A stretch of 64,000 bases of DNA from Bacteroidota bacterium. GTDB taxonomy: Bacteria > Bacteroidota > Bacteroidia > B-17B0 > Aurantibacillaceae. The stretch covers positions 372,001-436,000 of the forward strand of contig JADJDM010000002.1 of assembly GCA_016702705.1 (NCBI GenBank). Direction: 5' to 3'. Below are positions 15,746 through 23,770 of this stretch, in pieces. Positions within the stretch are counted from its first letter, which is position 1; every line of letters starts with the position of its first letter. The position numbers and the translations under genes were made by a program. Under the pieces are notes generated by a model. It had not been told where the DNA came from. It did no database searches and was given only the letters and a program-made list of their open reading frames with translations.

Positions 15746-18700
15746 ATGATTAAAAAAATCTTTTCTGTTGCGCTTGTAACACTATCATTTACGGCAATTA
15801 CTTTTGCTCAAGATGCCCCCTTAAATCTTAAAAAAACTCAAAAAAAAAACATTCAAATATCAAAAAGAGTTGATTCCAAATCAAGCTCAATTACAAAAGT
15901 TGGTGCCAATCCGATATTAGAAACTGCGTCAACTGTAGATGTTTCTAAAAAAACAAAAGGAAATCAAAATATAAGTGGAAGAGTTTCTGAATCTCCAAAA
16001 CCTGCTACAAAAACAAGAGCTATTAATCCATCCAATAATGTAAATTTCGTTACCTGTCCGGCTGAGGCGGGTACTGTTGTTCCTGCCACACCGATTACTG
16101 TTTTTGCAGGTGCCAATTTTAATCTTTCAACTACGGGAAGTGTTAATACAAACATAGGTACTAATCCTTGTATTGGCTGGGGTTACTGGGTAGCAAGTGA
16201 TCCTCTTGGGATTTTCCCAGGGATGACAGGAATTGGAAATTTACCTTCAGGAAACAATCCTATAGGCGTAGGTGGTGACCCTAACTTTGTTCGTGTTTGG
16301 ACAAATATTGCAGCCACAGGTGCAAATCCTACATTACCCTCTGAAGGCAATGGAGTAACCTATTATGTAGCACCAATAACCATGAGTAATTGTTCAACAG
16401 GTGAAATCGCAACCGATTGTTTTGATATAGGAAATGTAACGCAAGTTTACATGAATCCTGAAATTAATATCGTAACAATTATAAATTGTAATAATGCTGC
16501 TACACCTAACACTACAGTAACTTTTACGTTGGCAGGAGGTAAACCTTCAGTAAATGGGTCGAACTTTACAATTACAAATTTAGGTGGGGGAACACTTAGT
16601 ACCACAACTTTAGCTAATAATGGACAAGCAACTGTAACAGGTATACCTCACGGTGGTTCATTTTCAATTCTAGTAACGGATGAAACTGGATGTTCTAAAA
16701 CTATAACTATTGACGCAATAAATGCTACTTCTTATTGTTCAGCTTGTGGAGTTAATGCGGGGAGTTTAAATAACGTACAAACAGGAAATGGAAATACTAT
16801 AGCTAATAACGGCACTAATGGAACTCCTTTTGTTTTATGTTATGGAGACAATCTATCATTGACTCATTTAAATGACTATGTACTACCTGCAAACTTAAAT
16901 GTGTGTGGGAATCCTCCAGGTCCATTAGATTATAATGGCGCTACACCTGGAAATTGTAATCCAGGAATCATTTATGGTGTTTTTAGTGCTTTAGCAGTAA
17001 CTGCAAATCCATTTGTTGATCTTGCTTATACGGGCATTGCTTTTGTTGGAAAAGATCAAAATTTTTTAAATGATGGAACTTTAATCGAACAATTAATTGC
17101 AAACTCAATTCCAATTGTAAATAATACTTTCTATTTATATCCGGTTACTGCTGACATAACTAATATTAATCTTAATAATAATCTCACCGATGGATTAGAG
17201 TGGTCAGAAGATTGGAATGGTGATGGATGCGTCGATGCAGGTAACCCAATTACCATTACTATGTTAAATCCAATTGTAACGCAAGTTCAAAATACTTGTA
17301 GTGGACCTAAAATTACTATTACTGGAGGTCATTCAGAGTTTTTTACGAGTTTTTATGCTATCACGAATAATGGAGCAGGTTCCATATCAGGCACCCCAGT
17401 AAGCCACGGAAATTCAATAACCATTACTGGATTGCCTAATGGAAGTCCATACAGTATTACAATTACGGATTTCAATGGTTGTCCTCATACCGTAACAGGA
17501 ACTTACAATTGGATTAATCCAACGCCTGTTATATTAAATTTAGCATCTTCATTCTGTAATAATGATCCTGTAGATAATTTTAACGCGACTCCAATTGGGA
17601 ATACCGTTACCGTAGGGTCGTTCAATATAAATTTTGTTTCGGATGGTTTTTGTAGTGAGTGGACTTGGGTTATTAGAGATTTTTTTAACACAATTGTTGC
17701 ATCAGGTAATACCTCATCTTGTGCTCTTGCGCCCAATGTGCCATTAGCGCCAATTGTTGCTGGCGGTTTAAATCCTGCTAATGGTCCATTCACATTAACT
17801 TTATCAGATGCTAATGGGGATGGTCAAGATGGAACTGGTTTTGGCGGAAGTATTGGTTCTACCTCAGTTATTAATAATGTTACAGGTAATACAGTAGCTT
17901 TTACATCAGGAAATTGGGGAGCTTCGACCACACTCAATTTAGGGAATTTTGCTTCTACAACTACAACTTTTTCAGGTGTAGGTGTAACTAATACAGGCAA
18001 CGGAACAGCATCTTTCAATCCAAACACTGTTGGAACACACACCATTACCTTAACTCATAATAATGGAGAGGGTTGTGTTTTTACCACAACTCAAAATGTA
18101 ACAGTTCACCCTAATCCAATACTAGGATCTGTTACTAATCCAACAATTTGTTCGGGGCAAACCATTTTACTTTCCAACTTTGTACCAGGTGAAACTAATG
18201 GTGTAGCCGGAACTGGTGTTTGGTACGTTGGAACAAATAATTTAGGTGCATTAGCAGCTACTGGTGCAATAACACCTTTAAACGGAGCTCAATATTTTTA
18301 TCAATATACAGCTAACGCAGGTGGATGTAGTGATGGGGAAGTTTTGACTGTAAATGTAAATTCAATACCTACAATTACAGGTTCTACAGCTGCTTCAAGA
18401 TGTGGAACAGGAACGTTGACTTTAGAGGCAACTGCAAGTGCCGGAACAATTAATTGGTATGCTGCATCAACAGGTGGTTCAAGTATGGGTACAGGAGCAA
18501 GTTATACAACACCAAGCATATCAATAAGTACAACATACTATGTAGATGCTACAAATGGAGGATGTACAACGTTAACAAGAACACCAGTAGTGGCAACGGT
18601 AAATAACGCAAGTTCGGCCACACAAACAGCTACTGCTTGCGGTAGTTATGTATGGCCAGTAAATGGCACAACATACAACACAAGCGGAAGCTATAATGCA

Positions 18701-19687
18701 ACTATTCCAAATGCTGTAGGTTGTGATTCTGTTATTACATTAAACTTAATAATAAATAACGCAAGTTCAGCTACACAAACAGCTACTGCTTGCGGTAGTT
18801 ATATATGGCCAGTAAATGGCACAACCTACAACACAAGTGGAAGTTACAATGCAACTATTCCAAATGTAGCAGGTTGTGATTCACTTATCACTTTGAACTT
18901 AATAATCAATAACGCAAGTTCAGCTACACAAACAGCTACTGCTTGTGGTAGTTATGTATGGTCGGTAAATAGCACAACCTACAACACAAGTGGAAGTTAC
19001 AATGCAACTATTCCAAATGCATTAGGTTGTGATTCTGTTATTACATTAAATTTAATAATCAATAACGCAAGTTCAGCTACACAAACAGCTACTGCTTGCG
19101 GTAGTTATGTATGGCCAGTAAATGGCGCAACATACAATACAAGCGGAAGCTACAATGCAACTATTCCAAATGCAGTAGGTTGTGATTCTGTTATTACATT
19201 GAACTTAACAATTAACAATGTTGATGTTTCTGTTACTACTAGCGGAATAGAAATAAGCGCTAATGCAATTGGACAAAGCTATCAATGGATAAATTGTGTA
19301 AATAATCAAGCAATTATTAATGAAACAAACCAATCTTTCACTGCAGCTAGCAATGGCGACTATGCTGTAGTTGTAACGGATAATAATTGCAGTGATACAA
19401 GTGCTTGTACAAACATTAACACTGTTGTTATTAATGATTTAAGTACAATTGATTTTATTATGGCATATCCAAATCCAACAAATGGCTCTATTGACCTAGA
19501 TTTCGGTCAAAATAGAACTAATGTTAGTGTTTCAATTAAAAATGTATTAGGACAAATTCTGTATCAAGAGAAATCCATGAACTCTAAAACAATGCATCTA
19601 AATTTAATTGGTAACTCAGGTGTTTACTTCATTGATGTTCAAATAGAAAATGGACAATCAAAAGTTTTGCGCATTGTTGTAAATTAA
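15746..19687 (+). CDS. Large T9SS-exported surface protein with four 51-residue repeats (type A sorting domain)
   Basis: The 1313-residue protein starts with a signal peptide (1-21, ending TFAQ). A Ser/Thr/Asn-rich body with Ig/PKD-like modules follows. Four near-identical 51-residue repeats lie at 18602-19213, each containing CGSY-hydrophobic-W, 'YNTSGSYNATIPN' and 'GCDS-V/L-ITLNL'. The C-terminal ~75 residues ('MAYPNPTNGSIDLDF…GVYFIDVQIENGQSKVLRIVVN') are a type A T9SS sorting domain. The protein is therefore secreted by T9SS and attached to the cell surface, probably as an adhesin. It is transcribed alone, with a strong terminator behind. Confidence 0.88.
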   Translation: MIKKIFSVALVTLSFTAITFAQDAPLNLKKTQKKNIQISKRVDSKSSSITKVGANPILETASTVDVSKKTKGNQNISGRVSESPKPATKTRAINPSNNVNFVTCPAEAGTVVPATPITVFAGANFNLSTTGSVNTNIGTNPCIGWGYWVASDPLGIFPGMTGIGNLPSGNNPIGVGGDPNFVRVWTNIAATGANPTLPSEGNGVTYYVAPITMSNCSTGEIATDCFDIGNVTQVYMNPEINIVTIINCNNAATPNTTVTFTLAGGKPSVNGSNFTITNLGGGTLSTTTLANNGQATVTGIPHGGSFSILVTDETGCSKTITIDAINATSYCSACGVNAGSLNNVQTGNGNTIANNGTNGTPFVLCYGDNLSLTHLNDYVLPANLNVCGNPPGPLDYNGATPGNCNPGIIYGVFSALAVTANPFVDLAYTGIAFVGKDQNFLNDGTLIEQLIANSIPIVNNTFYLYPVTADITNINLNNNLTDGLEWSEDWNGDGCVDAGNPITITMLNPIVTQVQNTCSGPKITITGGHSEFFTSFYAITNNGAGSISGTPVSHGNSITITGLPNGSPYSITITDFNGCPHTVTGTYNWINPTPVILNLASSFCNNDPVDNFNATPIGNTVTVGSFNINFVSDGFCSEWTWVIRDFFNTIVASGNTSSCALAPNVPLAPIVAGGLNPANGPFTLTLSDANGDGQDGTGFGGSIGSTSVINNVTGNTVAFTSGNWGASTTLNLGNFASTTTTFSGVGVTNTGNGTASFNPNTVGTHTITLTHNNGEGCVFTTTQNVTVHPNPILGSVTNPTICSGQTILLSNFVPGETNGVAGTGVWYVGTNNLGALAATGAITPLNGAQYFYQYTANAGGCSDGEVLTVNVNSIPTITGSTAASRCGTGTLTLEATASAGTINWYAASTGGSSMGTGASYTTPSISISTTYYVDATNGGCTTLTRTPVVATVNNASSATQTATACGSYVWPVNGTTYNTSGSYNATIPNAVGCDSVITLNLIINNASSATQTATACGSYIWPVNGTTYNTSGSYNATIPNVAGCDSLITLNLIINNASSATQTATACGSYVWSVNSTTYNTSGSYNATIPNALGCDSVITLNLIINNASSATQTATACGSYVWPVNGATYNTSGSYNATIPNAVGCDSVITLNLTINNVDVSVTTSGIEISANAIGQSYQWINCVNNQAIINETNQSFTAASNGDYAVVVTDNNCSDTSACTNINTVVINDLSTIDFIMAYPNPTNGSIDLDFGQNRTNVSVSIKNVLGQILYQEKSMNSKTMHLNLIGNSGVYFIDVQIENGQSKVLRIVVN
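18602..19213 (+). repeat. Four tandem 153-bp repeats within the surface protein gene
   Basis: Units start at 18602, 18755, 18908 and 19061, exactly 153 bp apart and in frame (51 codons). Differences between copies are mostly synonymous or conservative, which indicates recent expansion or gene conversion. Confidence 0.9.
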
Positions 19688-19720
19688 ATTTTAAAACAAT
19701 TATCAGCTATTGTGTAATAA

Positions 19721-19758
19721 AAAAAAAGACTGCTTTAAAAAAGGCAGTCTTTTTTTTT
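19721..19758 (+). terminator. Rho-independent terminator
   Basis: The stem AGACTGC / GCAGTCT is extended by A-run/T-run pairing and followed by eight T. It lies 34 nt after the surface-protein stop. Confidence 0.9.
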
Positions 19759-19937
19759 GCTTATGCGAATTGCAAAAGTACCTTAGAGGCTTCAAGGTAA
19801 ATAAACACTATGCTGCACACTCCTAAAAAAATAAGGTTTGATCTTAATGTGATTATTAATTCAGATCCGTTTCTTTGCAAATCCCAAAAAGTAGAGGAGA
19901 ATAAAAAATAGAAGCGTTTTAAATTTACCTATAGTTA

Positions 19938-20415
19938 TTACTTCAAAGACTCCAACATATTCAACCCCGCCTTCGCCATTCCGCTATCGGGGAAATTCTT
20001 CAAGTGCTTTTTTATAGAGTTCTTTTGCTTTTTCGCCTTCTTTAATTTGTGTGTAACAAAATGCACGGTTTATTAAAGCCATTTCTCGGTAGCTAATGCG
20101 TGAGGAACTTAATAAAAATAAGGAGCGCCAGGTATCTAAATAACTGTTTTTAGTAAAGGAATCGTAACTCTTTTCAAAATAAGGAATAGCAGCTTTGTAA
20201 TTTCCTTTTCTTATTTCTTGTATGCCTTTTCGTTGTTGCCTTGCCAACACACCACGCAATACAATCGAAAGTATAAGGTAAGTTAATGTGCCTAATAAAA
20301 TAAAATTTCTCTTGTCATAAAACCACCAGGCAAAACTAAGTGTTGCCATCACCATTAATTGCGGTATAAGCGATAACCAGTTTATTTGCCTTACTGTTGG
20401 TGTTGTAGAAGCCAT
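19938..20415 (-). CDS. Membrane-anchored TPR protein (3' frameshift)
   Basis: The ~158-residue protein has two hydrophobic segments at residues ~13-28 and ~34-52, followed by TPR helices ('GNYKAAIPYFEKSYDSF', 'ALINRAFCYTQIKEGEKAKELYKKALEEFP'). The frame as read stops at 19984 because of one extra base in the A-run at 19993-19995. Removing it gives 'PDSGMAKAGLNMLESLK' to the TAA at 19938-19940. The duplicate of this tail at 15.5 kb lacks the extra base and confirms the intended frame. Its ATG overlaps the hflX stop (TAATG), so the two are translationally coupled. Function unknown. Confidence 0.75.
19948..20043 (-). repeat. 95/96-bp repeat, parental copy inside the TPR gene
   Basis: Nearly identical to 15539-15633, in the same orientation, 4.4 kb apart. 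The two copies bracket the large T9SS gene. Confidence 0.85.
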
Positions 20416-21614
20416 TAGTAAAGGAAGTTGTTGTAGGGATAACGTTTAATGTGTAACTCCTTCACTTTATCGTAAACTAGTTTCTTAAACTCTTCTACAT
20501 TATCTTTATTAGTTGCAGATATAAAAACGCAGTGATTGTTTAATTTACTCATCCACGATTTTTTTAAATCTTCTAAGGATAAGTTTGCACGTGTTGTGGG
20601 AGTTAAATCGTCTTCGTCTTTTTTGTCGTATTTAAAGGCATCAATTTTATTAAATACTAAAATTGTTGGTTTGTCCGAAGCCTTAATATCCGTAAGTGTT
20701 TGAGCCACTACATTAATTTGGTCTTCAAATCCTTTATGCGAAATATCTACTACATGCAATAACAAATCTGCTTCACGTGCTTCATCTAAAGTGGATTTAA
20801 AACTCTCCACCAATTGATGTGGTAATTTACGAATAAAACCAACCGTATCCGAAAGTAAAAAAGGAACATTATCAATTACAACTTTGCGTGTTGTAGTATC
20901 AAGCGTGGCAAATAATTTATTTTCTGCAAACACTTCGCTCTTGCTCAACATATTCATAATGGTTGATTTACCCACATTGGTATAACCAACCAAAGCAACA
21001 CGTATTAATTCGCCTCTGCTTTTACGCTGCGTTACCATTTGTTTATCAATCTCCAACAGCTTTTCGCGTAGGTCAGAGATTTTATCACGGATAATACGTC
21101 TGTCTGTTTCAATTTCTTTTTCACCCGAACCACCACGTGTTCCGGTTCCACCACGTTGTCTTTCTAAATGCGTCCACAAACCAACTAAGCGGGGCAACAT
21201 GTATTGTTGGTATGCCAGTTCTACTTGTGTTTTAGCATAAGCAGTTTGTGCCCGTTGTGCAAATATTTGAAGAATTAAAAAATTACGATCAATAATTTTT
21301 TTCTGAAATTCTCTTTCTAAATTTTTTTGTTGTGCTGGCGATAGTTCATCATCAAAAATGAGAACCTCAATTCCATTTGCATCAACGTATTCTTTTATTT
21401 CTTGTATTTTACCTTTGCCAATGTAAGTTGCTTTATCAGGTCTATCTAAGCGTTGAATAAAACGTTTAATTACAGTTCCTCCGTAAGTAAGCGCTAAAAA
21501 CTCTAATTCTTCAAGGTATTCATTTACTATGTCAGCATCTTCTTGTTTGCCAATTACAGTTACGAGTATGGCTTTTTCTTCAATAGTGGCTGCTTTAATT
21601 TTAGCGTCAATCAT
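20415..21614 (-). CDS. hflX: GTPase HflX
   Basis: The 399-residue protein has the N-terminal HflX domain ('RLDRPDKATYIGKGKIQEI', 'DDELSPAQQKNLE') and the linker 'RRGGTGTRGGSGEKEIETDRR'. A GTPase domain follows with G1 'GYTNVGKST', G3 'DTVGF' and G4 'NKID'. By family knowledge it binds the 50S subunit and splits or rescues stalled ribosomes under stress. It is complete and of normal length. It leads an operon with the TPR gene (1-nt overlap). Confidence 0.95.
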   Translation of the reverse strand: MIDAKIKAATIEEKAILVTVIGKQEDADIVNEYLEELEFLALTYGGTVIKRFIQRLDRPDKATYIGKGKIQEIKEYVDANGIEVLIFDDELSPAQQKNLEREFQKKIIDRNFLILQIFAQRAQTAYAKTQVELAYQQYMLPRLVGLWTHLERQRGGTGTRGGSGEKEIETDRRIIRDKISDLREKLLEIDKQMVTQRKSRGELIRVALVGYTNVGKSTIMNMLSKSEVFAENKLFATLDTTTRKVVIDNVPFLLSDTVGFIRKLPHQLVESFKSTLDEAREADLLLHVVDISHKGFEDQINVVAQTLTDIKASDKPTILVFNKIDAFKYDKKDEDDLTPTTRANLSLEDLKKSWMSKLNNHCVFISATNKDNVEEFKKLVYDKVKELHIKRYPYNNFLY

Positions 21615-21660
21615 CTAATTGTGTGAGGAGTTATTTTATTATATAAGAAGCTTAGGAAAC

Positions 21661-22533
21661 TTACCAAACATGTTTCTCAGCATGATAAGAAGAACGAACA
21701 AGTGGACCACTTTCAACAAAGCGGAATCCTTTTTCTAATCCTGCTAACTCAAAGCGTTTAAATTTATCGGGGTGCACAAACTCCAATACAGGTAAGTGTT
21801 TTGGAGTAGGTTGTAAGTACTGCCCAACAGTTAATACATCGCAACCAGCTTTTCTTAAATCATCCATTGCTTCGTACACTTCTTCTTCTGTTTCGCCTAA
21901 ACCAACCATAATGCCCGATTTGGTTTTTAAACCAGCATCATGAATGCGTTTAATTACTTCCATGCTTCTATCGTATTTTGCTTGAATACGAACTTGAGGT
22001 GTTAAGCGTTTTACTGTTTCAATATTATGCGAAACAATATCTGGCTTAACATCTATAATACGTTGTAGGTTTTCCCACTTGCCTGCAAAATCAGGAATCA
22101 AAGTTTCAAATTTTGTTTCTGGGCTGTGTTCTCTAATTGCTTTAATGGTTTCTGCCCAAATAATAGAGCCACCATCTTTTAAATCATCTCTATCAACTGA
22201 TGTAATAACGCAGTGTTTTACATTCATTAACTTAACACTGTTTGCCACGCGCATTGGTTCATCCCAATCAACTGCTTTTGGGCGACCAGTAGCAACCGAA
22301 CAAAATCCACAAGAACGTGTACAAATATTACCTAATATCATAAATGTTGCAGTACCCGCACCCCAGCATTCGCCCATATTAGGACAATTGCCACTTTCAC
22401 AAATGGTGTGCAATTTATGTTTTGCAACTATTTCTCTTACTTGTAAGTATTCTTTACCAGTCGGTAATTTTACACGCAACCACTCAGGCTTACGAGGTTT
22501 TTCTGAAATTATTGAGGGAGAATCTGTACTCAT
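21661..22533 (-). CDS. lipA: Lipoyl synthase
   Basis: The 290-residue radical SAM enzyme inserts two sulfurs into octanoyl-lipoyl domains. Both clusters are intact: the auxiliary cluster C45-x4-C50-x5-C56 (CESGNCPNMGEC) and the SAM cluster C71-x3-C75-x2-C78 (CTRSCGFC). The C-terminal 'VRSSYHAEKH' with its conserved Arg-Ser-Ser is present. I place the start at Met of MSTDSP (22533). The frame is open four codons further (22545), but that would overlap the preceding gene. It is probably cotranscribed with the upstream secreted protein gene (2-nt gap). Confidence 0.95.
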   Translation of the reverse strand: MSTDSPSIISEKPRKPEWLRVKLPTGKEYLQVREIVAKHKLHTICESGNCPNMGECWGAGTATFMILGNICTRSCGFCSVATGRPKAVDWDEPMRVANSVKLMNVKHCVITSVDRDDLKDGGSIIWAETIKAIREHSPETKFETLIPDFAGKWENLQRIIDVKPDIVSHNIETVKRLTPQVRIQAKYDRSMEVIKRIHDAGLKTKSGIMVGLGETEEEVYEAMDDLRKAGCDVLTVGQYLQPTPKHLPVLEFVHPDKFKRFELAGLEKGFRFVESGPLVRSSYHAEKHVW

Positions 22534-22535
22534 GT

Positions 22536-23279
22536 TTAAAACCACTTTTTACCAAAGACAAAAGCGAGGTACAAAGTTACGAAAATTTGTTCGTTTTTAA
22601 CACGCGCCATTGTTGGCACTGGGGCAATAAAACCATCAACAACCACACCTGCTTCAATTGCTTTTACTTCGTTGGAGTATTCTCCATACTCAAAACTGAA
22701 TCCCATTTTTGCGTATCCACCAGGGTAAATGCGCATGTTTCCAAAGCCATACAGTAAAGGCGCTCTTCCTGCAATGTTGGATAAAGTATGTTCATCGGGA
22801 TTGTATTTTTCAATAATAGGTGCAGTTAAATTTTCTTTAAAAACATATAGATAAACTGGTTTTGCAAAGGTTATGTTTGCTCCAAATGAGGTGTTCATCC
22901 TAATTTCCACACTTTTGCGTTCCGAACGTTCATATAATGTAGTTTGGTAACCAACACCAGAGCGCAACATAAATAAACTGTTAAGTTTACCATAATAAAA
23001 GCTCTTATTACCGCCTATTCCTTCGTATTTTACCTTGTATTCTTTTGGATGCTTCATGTTAAGTAAAGAAATTTCGAATAAACGTTTTCTTGTTCCTGTA
23101 ACATGAAATAATCTTTTGTATTCTCCTCCAAAGCCTCTAGAATGGGCAAAGATACTACCGTTTGATTCGTTTCTTAAAAGCACATTTATGTCTTTCCCTT
23201 GTTCTAACGCAGTAACAGCACTTTGTGAAAAACAAAATGAGCTAAGTAAAACAAAAAATATGGCGAACGATTTACACAT
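22536..23279 (-). CDS. Conserved secreted/outer-membrane Bacteroidota protein
   Basis: The 247-residue protein starts with a signal peptide (MCKSFAIFFVLLSSFCFSQ). Alternating aromatic/polar strands and a hydrophobic aromatic end ('IFVTLYLAFVFGKKWF') suggest a small outer-membrane beta-barrel. No function is recognised. The ATG at 23279 is preferred over the in-frame start at 23324 because the signal peptide begins there and a TATATTTG box sits 11 nt upstream. lipA follows immediately. Confidence 0.7.
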   Translation of the reverse strand: MCKSFAIFFVLLSSFCFSQSAVTALEQGKDINVLLRNESNGSIFAHSRGFGGEYKRLFHVTGTRKRLFEISLLNMKHPKEYKVKYEGIGGNKSFYYGKLNSLFMLRSGVGYQTTLYERSERKSVEIRMNTSFGANITFAKPVYLYVFKENLTAPIIEKYNPDEHTLSNIAGRAPLLYGFGNMRIYPGGYAKMGFSFEYGEYSNEVKAIEAGVVVDGFIAPVPTMARVKNEQIFVTLYLAFVFGKKWF

Positions 23280-23290
23280 AGAATCTTTAA

Positions 23291-23298
23291 CAAATATA
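23291..23298 (-). promoter_or_regulatory. TAnnTTTG -7 box of the secreted protein-lipA operon
   Basis: TATATTTG on the minus strand lies 11 nt before the ATG at 23279. It supports that start. Confidence 0.55.
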
Positions 23299-23357
23299 AG
23301 ATTTTCGGGTGGTTTTACAATCAAAAAAATTTGTTAATTTGTAATAAACTTAATAAG

Positions 23358-23762
23358 ATGATAACTTCAACAGTTGAGTATAAGGGAAATTTAAGAACAG
23401 AGGCAATTCACCTTGAATCTGGAACTAAAATAATTACCGATGCTCCCAAAGATAATCATGGAAACGGCGAGTCTTTTTCGCCAACCGATTTAATGGCAAC
23501 CTCTTTATCTTCTTGCATGCTAAGTATTATGGGCATTGTAGCCAAGCGCGATAATATTGATATTGTTGGGATTAAAACAGAAGTTACAAAAATCATGTAT
23601 TCGGAACCAAGAAGAGTAGGGGAGATACACGTTAAATTGATGATGCCTAAAAATAATTATTCGGAAAAAGAAAGAAAATTGCTAGAACACGCAGCTCACA
23701 CTTGCCCCGTTGCAAAGAGTTTGCACCCAGATATCATTCAAAAAATAGAATTTATTTATTAA
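23358..23762 (+). CDS. OsmC/Ohr-family peroxidase-like protein
   Basis: The 135-residue protein has the two conserved OsmC cysteines: Cys53 in 'TSLSSCMLSIMG' and Cys116 in 'AAHTCPVAKSLHPD'. The glutamate of the family (NHGNGESFSPTDL) is also present. OsmC proteins reduce organic hydroperoxides with this cysteine pair. It belongs to the YhfA/OsmC general group rather than to Ohr proper. The ATG at 23358 is chosen because homology begins there. It is divergent from the secreted protein-lipA operon and lies 8 nt before the patatin gene. Confidence 0.85.
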   Translation: MITSTVEYKGNLRTEAIHLESGTKIITDAPKDNHGNGESFSPTDLMATSLSSCMLSIMGIVAKRDNIDIVGIKTEVTKIMYSEPRRVGEIHVKLMMPKNNYSEKERKLLEHAAHTCPVAKSLHPDIIQKIEFIY

Positions 23763-23770
23763 TTTGTTGA

